A stretch of 64,000 nt of DNA from Enterobacter sp. Bisph1 (GTDB lineage Bacteria > Pseudomonadota > Gammaproteobacteria > Enterobacterales > Enterobacteriaceae). Shown piece by piece: positions 26,159-39,770 of this stretch. Both the position numbers and the translations under genes were made by a program. The DNA is taken from NCBI RefSeq assembly GCF_000814905.1, contig NZ_JXAG01000040.1, forward strand, positions 45,997 through 109,996, given 5' to 3'. Every line of letters begins with the position of its first letter. Position 1 is the first letter of the stretch. The notes beneath the pieces are model-generated. The model searched no databases and was not told the DNA's origin. It saw nothing but the letters and a program-made list of their open reading frames with translations.

Positions 26159-26199
26159 CTATATATGGTATGGTTGAAACTTTTTATAACTACATCTAG
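26159..26199 (+). promoter_or_regulatory. Two NrdR boxes upstream of nrdH
   Basis: CTATATATGG (26159-26168) and CTACATCTAG (26190-26199) fit the core of the NrdR box and lie exactly 31 bases apart, three helical turns, the spacing usual for NrdR box pairs. They imply repression of nrdHIEF by NrdR when deoxynucleotides are plentiful. Confidence 0.65.
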
Positions 26200-26275
26200 T
26201 ATTTTCTCAATGATACACCGACTCACTGACGCGACCTTTCGCGCCGTTCCTTCATTCTAAATGGAAATACGAATC

Positions 26276-26521
26276 ATGAGCATTACTATTTACACCAGAG
26301 ATGATTGTGTTCAGTGCCACGCCACAAAACGCGCGATGGCCAGCCGCGGTCTGGCGTTCGAAATGGTGAACGTTGACCATCAACCGCAAGCGGCGGATGA
26401 ATTGCGGGCCATGGGTTTTCGCCAGTTACCGGTGGTTATCGCAGGTGACACACAATGGTCCGGCTTCCGCCCGGATCTGATTAACCGCTTACCTCTCCTG
26501 CCCGGCGTTGCTAACGCATGA
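26276..26521 (+). CDS. nrdH: Glutaredoxin-like NrdH
   Basis: I start at ATG 26276 ([20 protein letters not shown]), giving 81 residues as in E. coli; the ATG 15 bases upstream would add five residues. The redox site is CVQC, and the [12 protein letters not shown] end is typical. NrdH hands electrons from thioredoxin reductase to the class Ib ribonucleotide reductase NrdEF. The stop overlaps the nrdI start as ATGA. Confidence 0.93.
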   Translation: MSITIYTRDDCVQCHATKRAMASRGLAFEMVNVDHQPQAADELRAMGFRQLPVVIAGDTQWSGFRPDLINRLPLLPGVANA

Positions 26522-26900
26522 GCACCCTCGTCTACTTCTCCAGCAGCTCAGAAAACACCCGGCGTTTTATTGAACGTCTCGGGCTGCCGGCGGTGCGTAT
26601 TCCCCTTAACGAGCGTGAACGCATTCAGGTAGACGAGCCTTTTATCCTGGTAGTACCCAGCTACGGCGGCGGTGGAACGGCGGGCGCGGTACCGCGACAG
26701 GCGATCCGCTTTTTAAACGATCCCCATAACCGGGCGTTGATTCGCGGCGTGATTGCCGCAGGCAATCGCAATTTCGGTGAAGCCTTTGGCCGTGCTGGCG
26801 ATGTGGTGGCGCAGAAATGCGGCGTCCCTTATCTGTATCGCTTTGAACTGATGGGCACGCAGCAGGACATCGACAATGTACGTAAAGGAGTGACGGAATT

Positions 26901-26928
<28 letters not shown>
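26518..26928 (+). CDS. nrdI: Flavodoxin-like NrdI
   Basis: The 136 residues match E. coli NrdI ([40 protein letters not shown]). NrdI is the FMN protein that supplies superoxide to build the dimanganese-tyrosyl radical cofactor of NrdF. It overlaps both nrdH and nrdE, showing tight coupling. Confidence 0.93.
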
Positions 26929-30018
<3,090 letters not shown>

Positions 30019-30127
30019 CTGCTTATTCCTCTGCCGATCGGCAGAGGAATATTCCCGCTTAAAATACATTTAAAATAACCCGCCACTTTTAAAGGTTATC
30101 GCCGCGGTGATAATAAGCTGACAATTT

Positions 30128-30146
30128 CTCAGCATAATATGCTGAG
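30128..30146. promoter_or_regulatory. Nineteen-base operator-like palindrome
   Basis: CTCAGCATA, one base, TATGCTGAG is a perfect dyad with a one-base centre, too tight for a hairpin loop and therefore more like a dimeric protein site. It lies about 260 bases upstream of proV. I know no regulator with this motif here. Confidence 0.35.
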
Positions 30147-30309
30147 TGCTTCTACACTGTAATTTGCACGTCATTTCCATCTGAATCCCTCTATTCAGGT
30201 GCGATCCCCTGAACAATTGGAAAAATTATCATCGCCCGCCAGCCCTTATCTCATGGGAAATAGCGGCGATTATCATAACCTTAAATTAACAAAGCTGACG
30301 GATTGAGGC

Positions 30310-30337
30310 TTGTCTCAGATTCTGAGTATGTTAGGGT
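30310..30337 (+). promoter_or_regulatory. proU (P2-type) promoter
   Basis: TTGTCT at 30310-30315 and TAGGGT at 30332-30337, 16 bases apart, reproduce the osmotically induced P2 promoter of E. coli proU, with the spacer CAGATTCTGAGTATGT nearly the same as remembered. The leader to proV is about 60 bases. Confidence 0.75.
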
Positions 30338-30404
30338 ATGGCCAGTCAATTATTCGCACCGGGTACCATATCGATACAATAAATAACAGGAACTTAATTA
30401 TTGC

Positions 30405-31607
30405 ATGGCAATTAAATTAGAAATAAAAAACCTCTATAAGATATTTGGCGAGCATCCGCAGCGGGCTTTCAAATATATTGAAAAAGGACTTTCAAAAGAG
30501 CAAATACTGGAAAAAACGGGGCTATCGCTTGGCGTAATAGACGCCAGTCTGGCCATTGAAGAAGGCGAGATATTTGTCATCATGGGATTATCCGGATCGG
30601 GTAAATCCACTCTGGTACGCCTTCTCAATCGCCTGATTGAACCCACCCGCGGCAAGGTACTGATTGATGGCGTGGATATCGCCAACATCTCGGACGCCGA
30701 ATTACGCGAGGTGCGCAGGAAAAAGATTGCGATGGTGTTCCAGTCATTTGCATTAATGCCGCATATGACGGTGCTGGATAATACTGCATTTGGTATGGAA
30801 TTAGCCGGCACGCCGCCGCAGACGCGCCAGGAAAAAGCGCTGGATGCGCTACGTCAGGTGGGTCTGGAAAATTACGCGCACGGTTATCCCGATGAGCTCT
30901 CCGGCGGTATGCGCCAGCGCGTCGGTCTGGCGCGGGCATTAGCCATTAATCCCGATATTTTATTAATGGATGAAGCCTTCTCGGCCCTCGATCCCTTAAT
31001 TCGTACGGAAATGCAGGATGAACTGGTGAAGCTGCAGGCGAAACACCAGCGCACCATTGTCTTTATTTCCCACGATCTGGATGAAGCGATGCGTATTGGC
31101 GACCGGATTGCCATTATGCAAAACGGTGAAATAGTGCAGGTCGGTACGCCGGATGAAATTCTGAATAATCCGGCCAATGATTATGTGCGCACCTTCTTCC
31201 GCGGCGTGGATATTAGCCAGGTATTTAGCGCAAAAGATATTGCCCGGCGAACGCCGGTGGGGCTGATTCGTAAAACGCCGGGCTTCGGTCCGCGTTCGGC
31301 GCTCAAATTGCTGGAAGATGAAGATCGTGAATTCGGCTATGTGATTGAACGCGGCAATAAATTTGTCGGCGTTGTCTCCATCGACTCCCTGAAAGAGGCG
31401 CTGCGCCAAAGCCAGGGGATCGAGGCGGCGCTTATCGACGCCCCCCTTGCGGTGGATGCCGAAACACCGCTCAGCGAGTTGCTCTCCCACGTCGGGCAAG
31501 CGCCCTGCGCCGTACCGGTGGTGGGTGAAGAGCAACAGTACGTCGGCATCATCTCGAAACGGATGCTGCTGCAGGCTTTAGATCGCGAGGGGGCAAACAA
31601 TGGCTGA
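30405..31607 (+). CDS. proV: Glycine betaine/proline importer ATPase ProV
   Basis: The 400-residue length equals E. coli ProV. The ATPase domain has GLSGSGKST, the signature [10 protein letters not shown] and [12 protein letters not shown]; two CBS domains (about 280-395) at the C-terminus sense ionic strength in this family. It energises the ProVWX betaine importer for osmotic stress. It overlaps proW by eight bases. Confidence 0.95.
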   Translation: MAIKLEIKNLYKIFGEHPQRAFKYIEKGLSKEQILEKTGLSLGVIDASLAIEEGEIFVIMGLSGSGKSTLVRLLNRLIEPTRGKVLIDGVDIANISDAELREVRRKKIAMVFQSFALMPHMTVLDNTAFGMELAGTPPQTRQEKALDALRQVGLENYAHGYPDELSGGMRQRVGLARALAINPDILLMDEAFSALDPLIRTEMQDELVKLQAKHQRTIVFISHDLDEAMRIGDRIAIMQNGEIVQVGTPDEILNNPANDYVRTFFRGVDISQVFSAKDIARRTPVGLIRKTPGFGPRSALKLLEDEDREFGYVIERGNKFVGVVSIDSLKEALRQSQGIEAALIDAPLAVDAETPLSELLSHVGQAPCAVPVVGEEQQYVGIISKRMLLQALDREGANNG

Positions 31608-32664
31608 TCAAAATAACCCGTGGGAAAGCGCGCCCGCAACGGACAACGCGGCACAGTCGGCGGATGCATGGGGCGGCAGCAGCGCCGCACCGACCGATGG
31701 CAGCAGCGCCGACTGGCTGCACAGCGCACCGGCACCTGCGCCGGAACACTTCAACATCATGGACCCGTTCCATAAGACGCTGATTCCCCTCGACAGCTGG
31801 GTGACGCACGCTATCGATTGGGTGGTGCTGCATTTTCGCCCGCTGTTCCAGGGCATTCGCGTGCCGGTGGATTATATCCTCAGCGCCTTTCAGCAGATGC
31901 TGCTGGGAATGCCCGCACCGGTGGCGATCATTCTCTTTTCGCTGATCGCCTGGCAGATGAGCAGCGCCGGAATGGGCATCGCCACGCTGGTATCGCTGAT
32001 TGCCATTGGTGCGATTGGTGCCTGGTCGCAGGCGATGATAACCCTGGCGCTGGTATTAACCGCGCTGCTGTTCTGCGTGGTGATCGGCTTGCCGATGGGC
32101 ATCTGGCTGGCGCGCAGCCCGCGTGCGGCGAAGATCGTTCGCCCGCTGCTCGATGCGATGCAGACGACTCCGGCGTTTGTTTACCTGGTGCCGATCGTCA
32201 TGCTGTTTGGCATTGGCAACGTGCCGGGCGTAGTGGTGACCATTATCTTCGCCCTGCCGCCGGTGGTGCGCCTGACCATTCTTGGCATTAACCAGGTACC
32301 GGCGGATCTGATTGAGGCTTCGCGCTCCTTTGGCGCCAGCCCGCGCCAGATGCTGTTTAAAGTCCAGTTACCGCTGGCCATGCCCACCATTATGGCGGGG
32401 ATTAACCAGACGCTGATGCTTGCCCTCTCCATGGTAGTGATCGCCTCAATGATCGCCGTCGGCGGGCTTGGCCAGATGGTACTGCGCGGTATTGGCCGTC
32501 TCGATATGGGGCTTGCCACCGTCGGTGGCGTCGGGATTGTGATCCTCGCCATTATTCTCGACCGCCTGACGCAGGCTGTCGGTCGCGATTCCCGCAGCCG
32601 GGGAAATCGTCGCTGGTATCAAACCGGCCCGCTGGGTCTGCTGACCCGTCCATTCGCTAAATAA
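31600..32664 (+). CDS. proW: Glycine betaine/proline importer permease ProW
   Basis: The 354-residue inner-membrane protein has the long acidic N-terminal tail typical of ProW (about 100 residues before the first core segment) and the EAA loop [20 protein letters not shown]. It pairs with ProV and receives substrate from ProX. A GC-rich hairpin (GCCCGGC/GCCGGGC) near 32669-32686 separates it from proX. Confidence 0.95.
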   Translation: MADQNNPWESAPATDNAAQSADAWGGSSAAPTDGSSADWLHSAPAPAPEHFNIMDPFHKTLIPLDSWVTHAIDWVVLHFRPLFQGIRVPVDYILSAFQQMLLGMPAPVAIILFSLIAWQMSSAGMGIATLVSLIAIGAIGAWSQAMITLALVLTALLFCVVIGLPMGIWLARSPRAAKIVRPLLDAMQTTPAFVYLVPIVMLFGIGNVPGVVVTIIFALPPVVRLTILGINQVPADLIEASRSFGASPRQMLFKVQLPLAMPTIMAGINQTLMLALSMVVIASMIAVGGLGQMVLRGIGRLDMGLATVGGVGIVILAIILDRLTQAVGRDSRSRGNRRWYQTGPLGLLTRPFAK

Positions 32665-32722
32665 GCTGTCGCCCGGCGCAGGCCGGGCCAACGCTATTCC
32701 ACCTGAAAAAGAAGGAACAACG

Positions 32723-33724
32723 ATGCGACATCGCGTACTTTTTGCCACAGCGTTTGCCACCCTTGTCTCCACCAGCGCATTCGCTGCGGATGCATCACTG
32801 CCGGGTAAAGGCATCACCGTCAAACCTTTTCAAAGCACTATCGCCGAAGAGAGCTTCCAGACACTGCTGGTTAGCCGCGCGCTGGAAAAACTCGGCTACA
32901 CCGTGAACACCCCCGATGAAGTGGATTACAACGTCGGTTATACCTCGCTGGCCGCAGGCGATTTGACCTTTACCGCCGTCAACTGGCAGCCGCTGCATGA
33001 CGATATGTACGCCGCAGCCGGAGGCGATAAGAAATTCTATCGTGCAGGCACCTATGTGACCGGCGCGGCGCAGGGCTATTTGATCGACAAGAAAACCGCC
33101 GATAAATACCACATCACCAATATTGAGCAGCTAAAAGATCCAAAAATCGCCAAACTGTTTGATGGCAACGGCGACGGAAAAGCCGACATGATGGGCTGCT
33201 CGCCGGGCTGGGGCTGCGAAACGGTAATTAACCACCAGCATCAGGCTTACGGGCTGGAGAACACGGTAACCGTCAGCCACGGCAACTATTCGGCGATGAT
33301 GGCCGATACCATTACCCGCTTTAAAGAGGGCAAACCGGTGCTCTATTACACCTGGACGCCATACTGGGTGAGCGACGTGCTGAAACCGGGTAAAGATGTG
33401 GTCTGGCTGCAGGTGCCGTTCTCCTCACTGCCGGGCGAGCAGAAAGCTATCGACACCAAACTGCCGAACGGCATGAATTACGGTTTCCCGGTGAACACCA
33501 TGCATATTGTTGCCAATAAAGCCTGGGCGGAGAAAAACCCGGCGGCGGCGAAGCTGTTCGCAGTAATGAAACTGCCGCTGGCGGATATCAATGCCGAGAA
33601 CGCGATGATGCATGCAGGCAAATCGTCGGAAGCGGATATTCAGGGCCACGTTGACGGCTGGATCAAGGCCCACCAGCAGCAGTTCGACGGCTGGATCAAA
33701 GAAGCGCTTGCCGCGCAGAAATAA
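32723..33724 (+). CDS. proX: Glycine betaine binding protein ProX
   Basis: A Sec signal ([21 protein letters not shown]) precedes the periplasmic betaine-binding domain. The Trp residues that form the cation box of ProX are recognisable in AVNWQPL, SPGWGCE and YYTWTPYW. Length is 333 residues against 330 in E. coli. An AAGGA site precedes the ATG. Confidence 0.95.
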   Translation: MRHRVLFATAFATLVSTSAFAADASLPGKGITVKPFQSTIAEESFQTLLVSRALEKLGYTVNTPDEVDYNVGYTSLAAGDLTFTAVNWQPLHDDMYAAAGGDKKFYRAGTYVTGAAQGYLIDKKTADKYHITNIEQLKDPKIAKLFDGNGDGKADMMGCSPGWGCETVINHQHQAYGLENTVTVSHGNYSAMMADTITRFKEGKPVLYYTWTPYWVSDVLKPGKDVVWLQVPFSSLPGEQKAIDTKLPNGMNYGFPVNTMHIVANKAWAEKNPAAAKLFAVMKLPLADINAENAMMHAGKSSEADIQGHVDGWIKAHQQQFDGWIKEALAAQK

Positions 33725-33744
33725 CGCCTTCTCTTCATTGCCAG

Positions 33745-33777
33745 CGCCAGCGGGTTAAAACCGGTGGCGTTTTTTTT
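33745..33777 (+). terminator. Terminator of proVWX
   Basis: CGCCA-G-CGG pairs with CCG-G-TGGCG around an A-rich loop and runs into eight T. Confidence 0.8.
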
Positions 33778-33885
33778 ATCCCGCAGATAAGTATTAACCG
33801 CAGGTTCCGACACCCGATCTTTGTCACAATTTTCAAACTATTGGCTATCATGAGCTCTGGAAAAATCTGCTGACTAATCACACTT

Positions 33886-35070
33886 ATGACCAAACCGAAC
33901 CAGGGCCTTAGCCCGGCGCTGATTGCGCTGATGTCCGTCGCCACCGGCCTCGCCGTCGCCAGCAACTACTATGCGCAACCGCTGCTTGATACCATTGCCC
34001 GCGCGTTTTCCCTCTCCCCGAACCAGGCCGGATTTATTGTCACCGCCGCTCAGCTTGGCTACGCCGCCGGTCTGCTGTTTCTGGTGCCGCTGGGGGATAT
34101 GTTTGAACGGCGCACGTTGATTGTGGTGATGACGTTACTGGCGGCGGGCGGCATGCTGATTACCGCCAGCAGCGCGTCGCTTGGGATGATGATCCTCGGC
34201 ACGGCGCTGACCGGGCTGTTTTCGGTGGTGGCGCAAATCCTGGTGCCCTTTGCTGCGACGCTGGCGACACCGGATAAACGCGGCAAGGTGGTTGGCACCA
34301 TTATGAGCGGTCTGCTATTGGGGATTTTGCTGGCGCGCACCGTGGCCGGGTTGCTCGCCGAAGTGGGTGGCTGGCGCACGGTGTACTGGGTGGCCAGCGT
34401 ACTGATGGCGCTGATGGCGCTGGCGCTGTGGCGCGGGCTGCCCACGCTCAAGCAGGAGAACCATCTTAACTACCCGCAGCTGCTCGGCTCGGTGTTTACC
34501 CTGTTTGCCCGCGACAAACTGTTGCGTACGCGCGCCCTGTTAGGCTGCCTGAGCTTTGCCAATTTCAGCATTCTCTGGACCTCGATGGCGTTTTTGCTGG
34601 CGTCACCGCCGTTTCACTTTTCGGAAGCGGTGATCGGCCTGTTTGGCCTGGTCGGTGCCGCGGGCGCGTTAGGCGCACGTCAGGCCGGTGGGCTGGCGGA
34701 TCGCGGACATGCACATCTCACCACCACCGGCGGGCTGGTATTATTACTGCTCTCCTGGCTGGCTATCTGGCTGGGGCAGAGTTCAGTTATCGCTTTGATT
34801 ATCGGCATTCTGCTGCTGGATCTGACGGTGCAAGGGGTGCATATCACTAACCAGACGGTTATCTATCGCGTGAAGCCCGACGCGCGAAATCGCCTGACCG
34901 CAGGCTATATGACCAGCTATTTTATTGGCGGCGCGGCGGGCTCGCTGATCTCCGCTTCCGCCTGGCAACATGCCGGATGGACGGGCGTATGCCTCGCCGG
35001 TAGTTTACTGGCGCTGATGAATTTACTGGTGTGGTGGCGAGGATTTCACCGTCAACCGGCGGCAATATAA
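33886..35070 (+). CDS. ygaY: MFS transporter, YgaY-like, intact
   Basis: The 394-residue protein has twelve predicted membrane segments and the MFS loop motif GDMFERRTLI between segments 2 and 3. From memory the corresponding E. coli K-12 gene ygaY is a pseudogene; here the frame is complete. The substrate is unknown; the position between proX and ygaZ gives no direct hint. The assignment to ygaY is by position and family. Confidence 0.75.
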   Translation: MTKPNQGLSPALIALMSVATGLAVASNYYAQPLLDTIARAFSLSPNQAGFIVTAAQLGYAAGLLFLVPLGDMFERRTLIVVMTLLAAGGMLITASSASLGMMILGTALTGLFSVVAQILVPFAATLATPDKRGKVVGTIMSGLLLGILLARTVAGLLAEVGGWRTVYWVASVLMALMALALWRGLPTLKQENHLNYPQLLGSVFTLFARDKLLRTRALLGCLSFANFSILWTSMAFLLASPPFHFSEAVIGLFGLVGAAGALGARQAGGLADRGHAHLTTTGGLVLLLLSWLAIWLGQSSVIALIIGILLLDLTVQGVHITNQTVIYRVKPDARNRLTAGYMTSYFIGGAAGSLISASAWQHAGWTGVCLAGSLLALMNLLVWWRGFHRQPAAI

Positions 35071-35193
35071 GCAACTGCCCACGTTAATGCCTTTCCCGGA
35101 AAAACCGGGGTGTTAAGCAGTCCTTCAGTCTGTTAAGGTTATGGGACTTGTTTATCACGGTTATATTAACGTGGGTGATATATACCAAACATT

Positions 35194-35937
35194 ATGGATA
35201 TGGATCGTTCAGCAACCAACGCCACACCTGACCAGCAAGCCACTTTTTCTGAAGGCATCAAAGACAGTCTTCCCATCGTTTTAAGCTATCTTCCCGTTGC
35301 GTTTGCCTTCGGAATGAATGCCACCAAACTGGGTTTCACCCCACTCGAAAGCGTTTTCTTCTCCTGCATTATCTACGCGGGTGCCAGCCAGTTCGTGATT
35401 ACCACCATGTTGGCTGCCGGGAGTGCCTTATGGGTCGCAGCCTTAACGGTAATGGCTATGGATGTGCGCCATGTGCTCTACGGTCCGTCCCTGCGCAGCC
35501 GCATTGTACAACCGCTGCAAAAGACGAAAACCGCCGTCTGGGCCTTTGGTCTGACGGATGAGGTATTTGCCGCCGCCACGGCGAAACTGGTGCGCGATAA
35601 CCGCCGCTGGAGCGAAAACTGGATGATGGGCATCGCCCTCTTCTCCTGGCTCTCATGGGTGGCGGGTACGATGCTGGGCGCTTTTTCCGGTAATGGCCTG
35701 CTGGAGGGTTATCCGGCGGTAGAATCGGCGCTAGGCTTTATGCTGCCCGCACTGTTTATGAGTTTCCTGCTGGCGTCGTTCCAGCGCCGTCAGATAAGCG
35801 CCGTCACGGCCGCGCTGCTCGGCGCGCTGGCGGGCGTCACGCTGTTTTCTATTCCTGCCGCCATCCTCGCCGGGATTTTCGCCGGCTGTCTGACCGCGCT
35901 GGTGCAGGCGCTATATCAAGGAACTGCCGATGCGTAA
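35194..35937 (+). CDS. ygaZ: L-valine exporter subunit YgaZ
   Basis: The 247-residue AzlC-family membrane protein shares long identical stretches with E. coli YgaZ ([36 protein letters not shown]). With YgaH it exports L-valine. It overlaps ygaH by eight bases. Confidence 0.93.
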   Translation: MDMDRSATNATPDQQATFSEGIKDSLPIVLSYLPVAFAFGMNATKLGFTPLESVFFSCIIYAGASQFVITTMLAAGSALWVAALTVMAMDVRHVLYGPSLRSRIVQPLQKTKTAVWAFGLTDEVFAAATAKLVRDNRRWSENWMMGIALFSWLSWVAGTMLGAFSGNGLLEGYPAVESALGFMLPALFMSFLLASFQRRQISAVTAALLGALAGVTLFSIPAAILAGIFAGCLTALVQALYQGTADA

Positions 35938-36265
35938 CGAGGTGCTGCTGCTGGGCCTGCTGGTGGGCTGCGTCAATTTTTTATTCCGCTATCTTCCTCT
36001 GCGCATCCGTGCCGGAGAGTCGCGTCCGGCAAAACGCGGCGCCGGCGGCGTATTGCTCGATACCATCGGCATTGCGTCAATTTGTGCGCTGTTGGTGGTG
36101 TCCTGCGTACCGGAAATCATCGCCGACAGCCGTCGACTGCTGCCGACGCTTATCGGCTTCGCCGTGCTCGGAGTGAGCTTCTGGAAGACGCGCAGCATTA
36201 TTCTTCCCACGCTGCTCAGCGCTTTCGCGTATGGAATCGCCTGGAAACTGCTGACAGACGTATAG
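35930..36265 (+). CDS. ygaH: L-valine exporter subunit YgaH
   Basis: The 111-residue AzlD-family protein has three to four membrane segments and starts [20 protein letters not shown], as in E. coli YgaH. It forms the valine exporter with YgaZ, whose gene overlaps its start. Confidence 0.92.
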   Translation: MRNEVLLLGLLVGCVNFLFRYLPLRIRAGESRPAKRGAGGVLLDTIGIASICALLVVSCVPEIIADSRRLLPTLIGFAVLGVSFWKTRSIILPTLLSAFAYGIAWKLLTDV

Positions 36266-36296
36266 ATAAGGCAAATTTATTACTACAAATAATACA

Positions 36297-36325
36297 TTTA
36301 CTTTATTTGTCACTGTCGTTACTAT
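36297..36325 (+). promoter_or_regulatory. emrRAB promoter
   Basis: TTTACT (36297-36302), 17 bases, then TACTAT (36320-36325), about 30 bases before the emrR ATG. The sequence from here to the ATG is nearly the same as I remember from E. coli, where EmrR binds over it. Confidence 0.6.
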
Positions 36326-36355
36326 ATCGACTGCAATTAATGAGGTCATACCCAA

Positions 36356-36886
36356 ATGGATAGTTCGTTTACGCCCATTGAACAAATGCTTAAGTTTCGC
36401 GCCAGCCGCTATGAAGATTTCCCGTTTCAGGAAATTTTGTTAACCCGCCTGTGTATGCATATGCAGGGTAAACTGCTGGAAAACCGCAATAAGATGCTGA
36501 AAGCGCAGGGCATTAACGAGACGTTGTTTATGGCGCTGATTACCCTGGAATCCCAGGAGAATCACAGTATTCAGCCCTCTGAGCTGAGCAGCGCGCTGGG
36601 ATCGTCGCGCACCAACGCAACGCGTATCGCCGATGAGCTGGAAAAACGCGGCTGGATCGAGCGCCACGAAAGCGATAACGATCGCCGCTGCCTCCATTTG
36701 CAACTGACCGACAAAGGTCACGAATTCCTGCGTCAGGTTCTGCCGCCGCAGCACAACTGTCTGCATCAGCTGTGGTCTTCTTTAAGCGTGAGCGAAAAAG
36801 ATCAGCTGGAACATATCACCCGAAAACTTCTTAACCGTCTCGATCAGATGGATGAAGAAGGCGTCATTCTAGAGGCGTTGCGCTAA
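36356..36886 (+). CDS. emrR: MarR-family repressor EmrR (MprA)
   Basis: The 176-residue winged-helix protein equals E. coli EmrR in length; the recognition region is [20 protein letters not shown] and the wing [14 protein letters not shown]. It represses emrRAB and is released by phenolic and uncoupler drugs. Confidence 0.94.
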   Translation: MDSSFTPIEQMLKFRASRYEDFPFQEILLTRLCMHMQGKLLENRNKMLKAQGINETLFMALITLESQENHSIQPSELSSALGSSRTNATRIADELEKRGWIERHESDNDRRCLHLQLTDKGHEFLRQVLPPQHNCLHQLWSSLSVSEKDQLEHITRKLLNRLDQMDEEGVILEALR

Positions 36887-36925
36887 CGCGCTTAAACGTC
36901 CGCATTACCAACCTATAAATATATG

Positions 36926-36949
36926 AAGCCAGTATCTGCTGGCTTTTTT
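36926..36949 (+). terminator. Terminator between emrR and emrA
   Basis: AAGCCAG and CTGGCTT form a stem followed by six T, inside the operon. It should leave only part of the transcripts to read into emrAB. Confidence 0.65.
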
Positions 36950-37002
36950 GGCGAAAACAGGCCGGCGTTTGCCGGAAGAAAAATAAGATTGTGGAGAAAA
37001 GC

Positions 37003-38175
37003 ATGAGCGCAAGTGCGGAGAGTCAAACGCCGCAGCAACCGGTCAAAAAGAGAGGCAAACGTAAAGGCGCCCTTCTTCTGCTGACCTTGCTCTTTGTTGT
37101 TATTGCCGTTGCATACGGGATTTATTGGTTTTTGGTCGTGCGTCATTTTGAAGAGACCGATGACGCTTACGTGGCAGGGAACCAGGTACAAATCATGGCG
37201 CAGGTATCCGGCAGCGTGACGAAAGTCTGGGCCGATAATACCGATTTCGTTAAACAGGGCGATGTGCTGGTAACGCTGGACGCTACCGATGCCCAGCAGG
37301 CGTTTGAAAAAGCGCAAACCGCTCTTGCGACCAGCGTACGTCAAACCCGCCAGTCAATCATTAACGGTAAGCAGCTGCAGGCGAGCATTGAGCTGAAAAA
37401 AACCGCCCTTGCTCAGGCACAGAGCGATTTGAATCGCCGTGTGCCTCTCGGCAGCGCTAACCTGATTGGCCGTGAAGAGCTGCAGCACGCTCGTGACGCG
37501 GTGACCAGCGCGCAGGCGGCACTGGACGTTGCGGTTCAGCAATACAATGCCAACCAGGCGATGGTACTGGATACGCGGCTGGAAGATCAGCCAGCAATAA
37601 AACAAGCGGCGGCGGAAGTGCGTAACAGCTGGCTGGCGCTGCAGCGTACCAAAATCGTTAGCCCGATTACCGGTTATGTATCCCGTCGCGCCGTGCAGCC
37701 TGGCGCGCAGATCACCACCTCTACCCCGCTGATGGCTGTAGTACCGGCCAGTGGCCTGTGGGTGGATGCGAACTTTAAAGAGACGCAGCTGGCGCATATG
37801 CGCATCGGCCAGAGCGCAACCGTGATTAGCGATATTTACGGCGACGAAGTGAAGTACACCGGTAAAGTGGTCGGCCTCGATATGGGGACCGGCAGCGCCT
37901 TCTCTTTGCTGCCAGCGCAAAACGCCACCGGTAACTGGATCAAAGTGGTTCAGCGCCTGCCGGTGCGTATTGAGCTGGATGCGAAGCAGCTAACGGAAAA
38001 TCCGCTGCGTATTGGCCTCTCAACGCTGGTGAAAGTCGATACGGAAAATCGTGACGGTCAGGTGCTGGCAAGCCAGGCACGTACCGCGCCGGCGTATGAA
38101 AGCAACGCCCGGGAAATTAACCTTGAGCCGGTCAACACGTTGATTGAAAACATCGTGAAAGCCAACGCCGGTTAA
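37003..38175 (+). CDS. emrA: Multidrug efflux adaptor EmrA
   Basis: Starting at ATG 37003 (GGAG upstream) gives 390 residues, the E. coli length; the GTG 12 bases earlier is unlikely. One N-terminal membrane segment precedes the periplasmic HlyD-type region: biotinyl-lipoyl halves, a coiled-coil hairpin (about 100-200) and a beta barrel. EmrA links EmrB to TolC. Confidence 0.94.
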   Translation: MSASAESQTPQQPVKKRGKRKGALLLLTLLFVVIAVAYGIYWFLVVRHFEETDDAYVAGNQVQIMAQVSGSVTKVWADNTDFVKQGDVLVTLDATDAQQAFEKAQTALATSVRQTRQSIINGKQLQASIELKKTALAQAQSDLNRRVPLGSANLIGREELQHARDAVTSAQAALDVAVQQYNANQAMVLDTRLEDQPAIKQAAAEVRNSWLALQRTKIVSPITGYVSRRAVQPGAQITTSTPLMAVVPASGLWVDANFKETQLAHMRIGQSATVISDIYGDEVKYTGKVVGLDMGTGSAFSLLPAQNATGNWIKVVQRLPVRIELDAKQLTENPLRIGLSTLVKVDTENRDGQVLASQARTAPAYESNAREINLEPVNTLIENIVKANAG

Positions 38176-38190
38176 CCTGAGGTGAGTGCA

Positions 38191-39723
38191 ATGCAACAGA
38201 AACCGCTGGAAGGCGCGCAGCTGGTCATTATGACCATTGCGCTGTCCCTCGCGACCTTCATGCAGGTGCTGGACTCGACCATCGCTAACGTTGCTATTCC
38301 GACTATTGCCGGTAACCTTGGTTCCTCCTTGAGCCAGGGCACCTGGGTGATCACCTCTTTTGGGGTGGCGAACGCCATCTCGATTCCGATCACCGGCTGG
38401 CTGGCGAAACGCGTCGGGGAAGTGAAGCTGTTCCTCTGGTCGACGGTGGCCTTCGCCATCGCCTCGTGGGCGTGCGGCGTCTCCAGCAGTCTTAATATGC
38501 TGATTTTCTTTCGCGTGCTGCAGGGGATTGTCGCCGGGCCGCTGATCCCGCTATCGCAGAGTCTATTGCTGAGCAACTATCCGCCCGCCAAACGCTCTAT
38601 TGCGCTGGCGCTGTGGTCAATGACGGTGATCGTCGCGCCGATTTGTGGGCCGATCCTTGGCGGTTACATCAGTGATAACTACCACTGGGGCTGGATCTTC
38701 TTTATTAACGTGCCGATTGGCGCGCTGGTGGTTCTGCTGACGCTGCAAAGCCTGCGCGGTCGCGAAACCCGTACCGAACAGCGGCGTATTGATGGCGTCG
38801 GGCTGGCGCTGCTGATCATCGGTATCGGCAGCCTGCAGGTGATGCTTGACCAGGGTAAAGAGCTGGACTGGTTTAACTCGACGGAGATTATCGTGCTGAC
38901 GGTTATCGCCGTGGTGTCGATAAGTTTCCTGGTGGTCTGGGAGTTGACCGACGATAACCCCATTGTTGACCTGTCGCTGTTTAAGTCGCGCAACTTTACT
39001 ATCGGCTGCTTATGTATCAGCCTGGCCTATATGCTCTACTTCGGCGCGATTGTGTTGTTGCCGCAGCTATTGCAGTCGGTTTATGGCTATACCGCGACCT
39101 GGGCCGGACTGGCTTCGGCACCGGTGGGCGTGATCCCGGTTCTGTTATCACCGATAATTGGCCGCTTCGCCCATAAGCTCGATATGCGTCGTCTGGTGAC
39201 CTTTAGCTTTATTATGTACGCGGTGTGCTTCTACTGGCGCGCCTATACCTTCGAGCCGGGGATGGATTTTGGCGCGTCGGCGTGGCCGCAGTTTATTCAG
39301 GGTTTCGCGGTGGCCTGCTTCTTTATGCCGCTCACCACCATCACCCTTTCGGGCTTGCCGCCTGAACGGCTGGCGGCGGCGTCGAGCCTGTCGAACTTCG
39401 CCCGTACGCTGGCGGGCTCCATCGGGACCTCGATTACCACGACGCTGTGGACTAACCGTGAATCGATGCACCATGCGCAGCTAACGGAGTCCATAAGCCC
39501 GTTTAACCCGAACTCGCAGGAAGTCTATAACCAACTGCAAGGGATGGGGATGTCGCAACAGCAGGCGTCAGGCTGGATAGCGCAGCAGATAACCAACCAG
39601 GGGCTGATAATCTCGGCGAACGAGATTTTCTGGTTCTCGGCGGGAGTTTTCTTGATACTGCTGGGGCTGGTGTGGTTTGCCAAACCGCCATTTGGCGCGG
39701 GCGGCGGCGGTGGCGCGCATTAA
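38191..39723 (+). CDS. emrB: Multidrug efflux pump EmrB (MFS, DHA2)
   Basis: ATG 38191 gives MQQKPLEGAQLVIMTIALSL and 510 residues, against 512 in E. coli. Fourteen membrane segments and the motif VLDSTIANVAIPTIAG mark the DHA2 drug:proton antiporters. The Gly-rich end (FGAGGGGGAH) is conserved. With EmrA and TolC it exports uncouplers and hydrophobic drugs. Confidence 0.95.
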   Translation: MQQKPLEGAQLVIMTIALSLATFMQVLDSTIANVAIPTIAGNLGSSLSQGTWVITSFGVANAISIPITGWLAKRVGEVKLFLWSTVAFAIASWACGVSSSLNMLIFFRVLQGIVAGPLIPLSQSLLLSNYPPAKRSIALALWSMTVIVAPICGPILGGYISDNYHWGWIFFINVPIGALVVLLTLQSLRGRETRTEQRRIDGVGLALLIIGIGSLQVMLDQGKELDWFNSTEIIVLTVIAVVSISFLVVWELTDDNPIVDLSLFKSRNFTIGCLCISLAYMLYFGAIVLLPQLLQSVYGYTATWAGLASAPVGVIPVLLSPIIGRFAHKLDMRRLVTFSFIMYAVCFYWRAYTFEPGMDFGASAWPQFIQGFAVACFFMPLTTITLSGLPPERLAAASSLSNFARTLAGSIGTSITTTLWTNRESMHHAQLTESISPFNPNSQEVYNQLQGMGMSQQQASGWIAQQITNQGLIISANEIFWFSAGVFLILLGLVWFAKPPFGAGGGGGAH

Positions 39724-39735
39724 TCTGCTTACGAT

Positions 39736-39761
39736 GCCGCCTTCTGGGTGCAGAAGGCGGC
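39736..39761. terminator. Bidirectional hairpin between emrB and luxS
   Basis: A perfect 11-base stem (GCCGCCTTCTG) with a GGTG loop lies between the convergent genes. T-runs are weak on both sides. Confidence 0.6.
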
Positions 39762-39770
39762 ATAAGGGAA

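Larger units (their letters stand above)
30019..30404. other. Intergenic between nrdF and proV
   Basis: A palindrome (30026-30049; arms TTCCTCTGCCGA and its complement) lies seven bases after the nrdF stop and is probably the operon's end hairpin, without a good T-run. A second, tightly centred palindrome (30128-30146), a TTCAGG/CCTGAA pairing near 30194-30213, and the proU promoter fill the rest. Confidence 0.55.
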
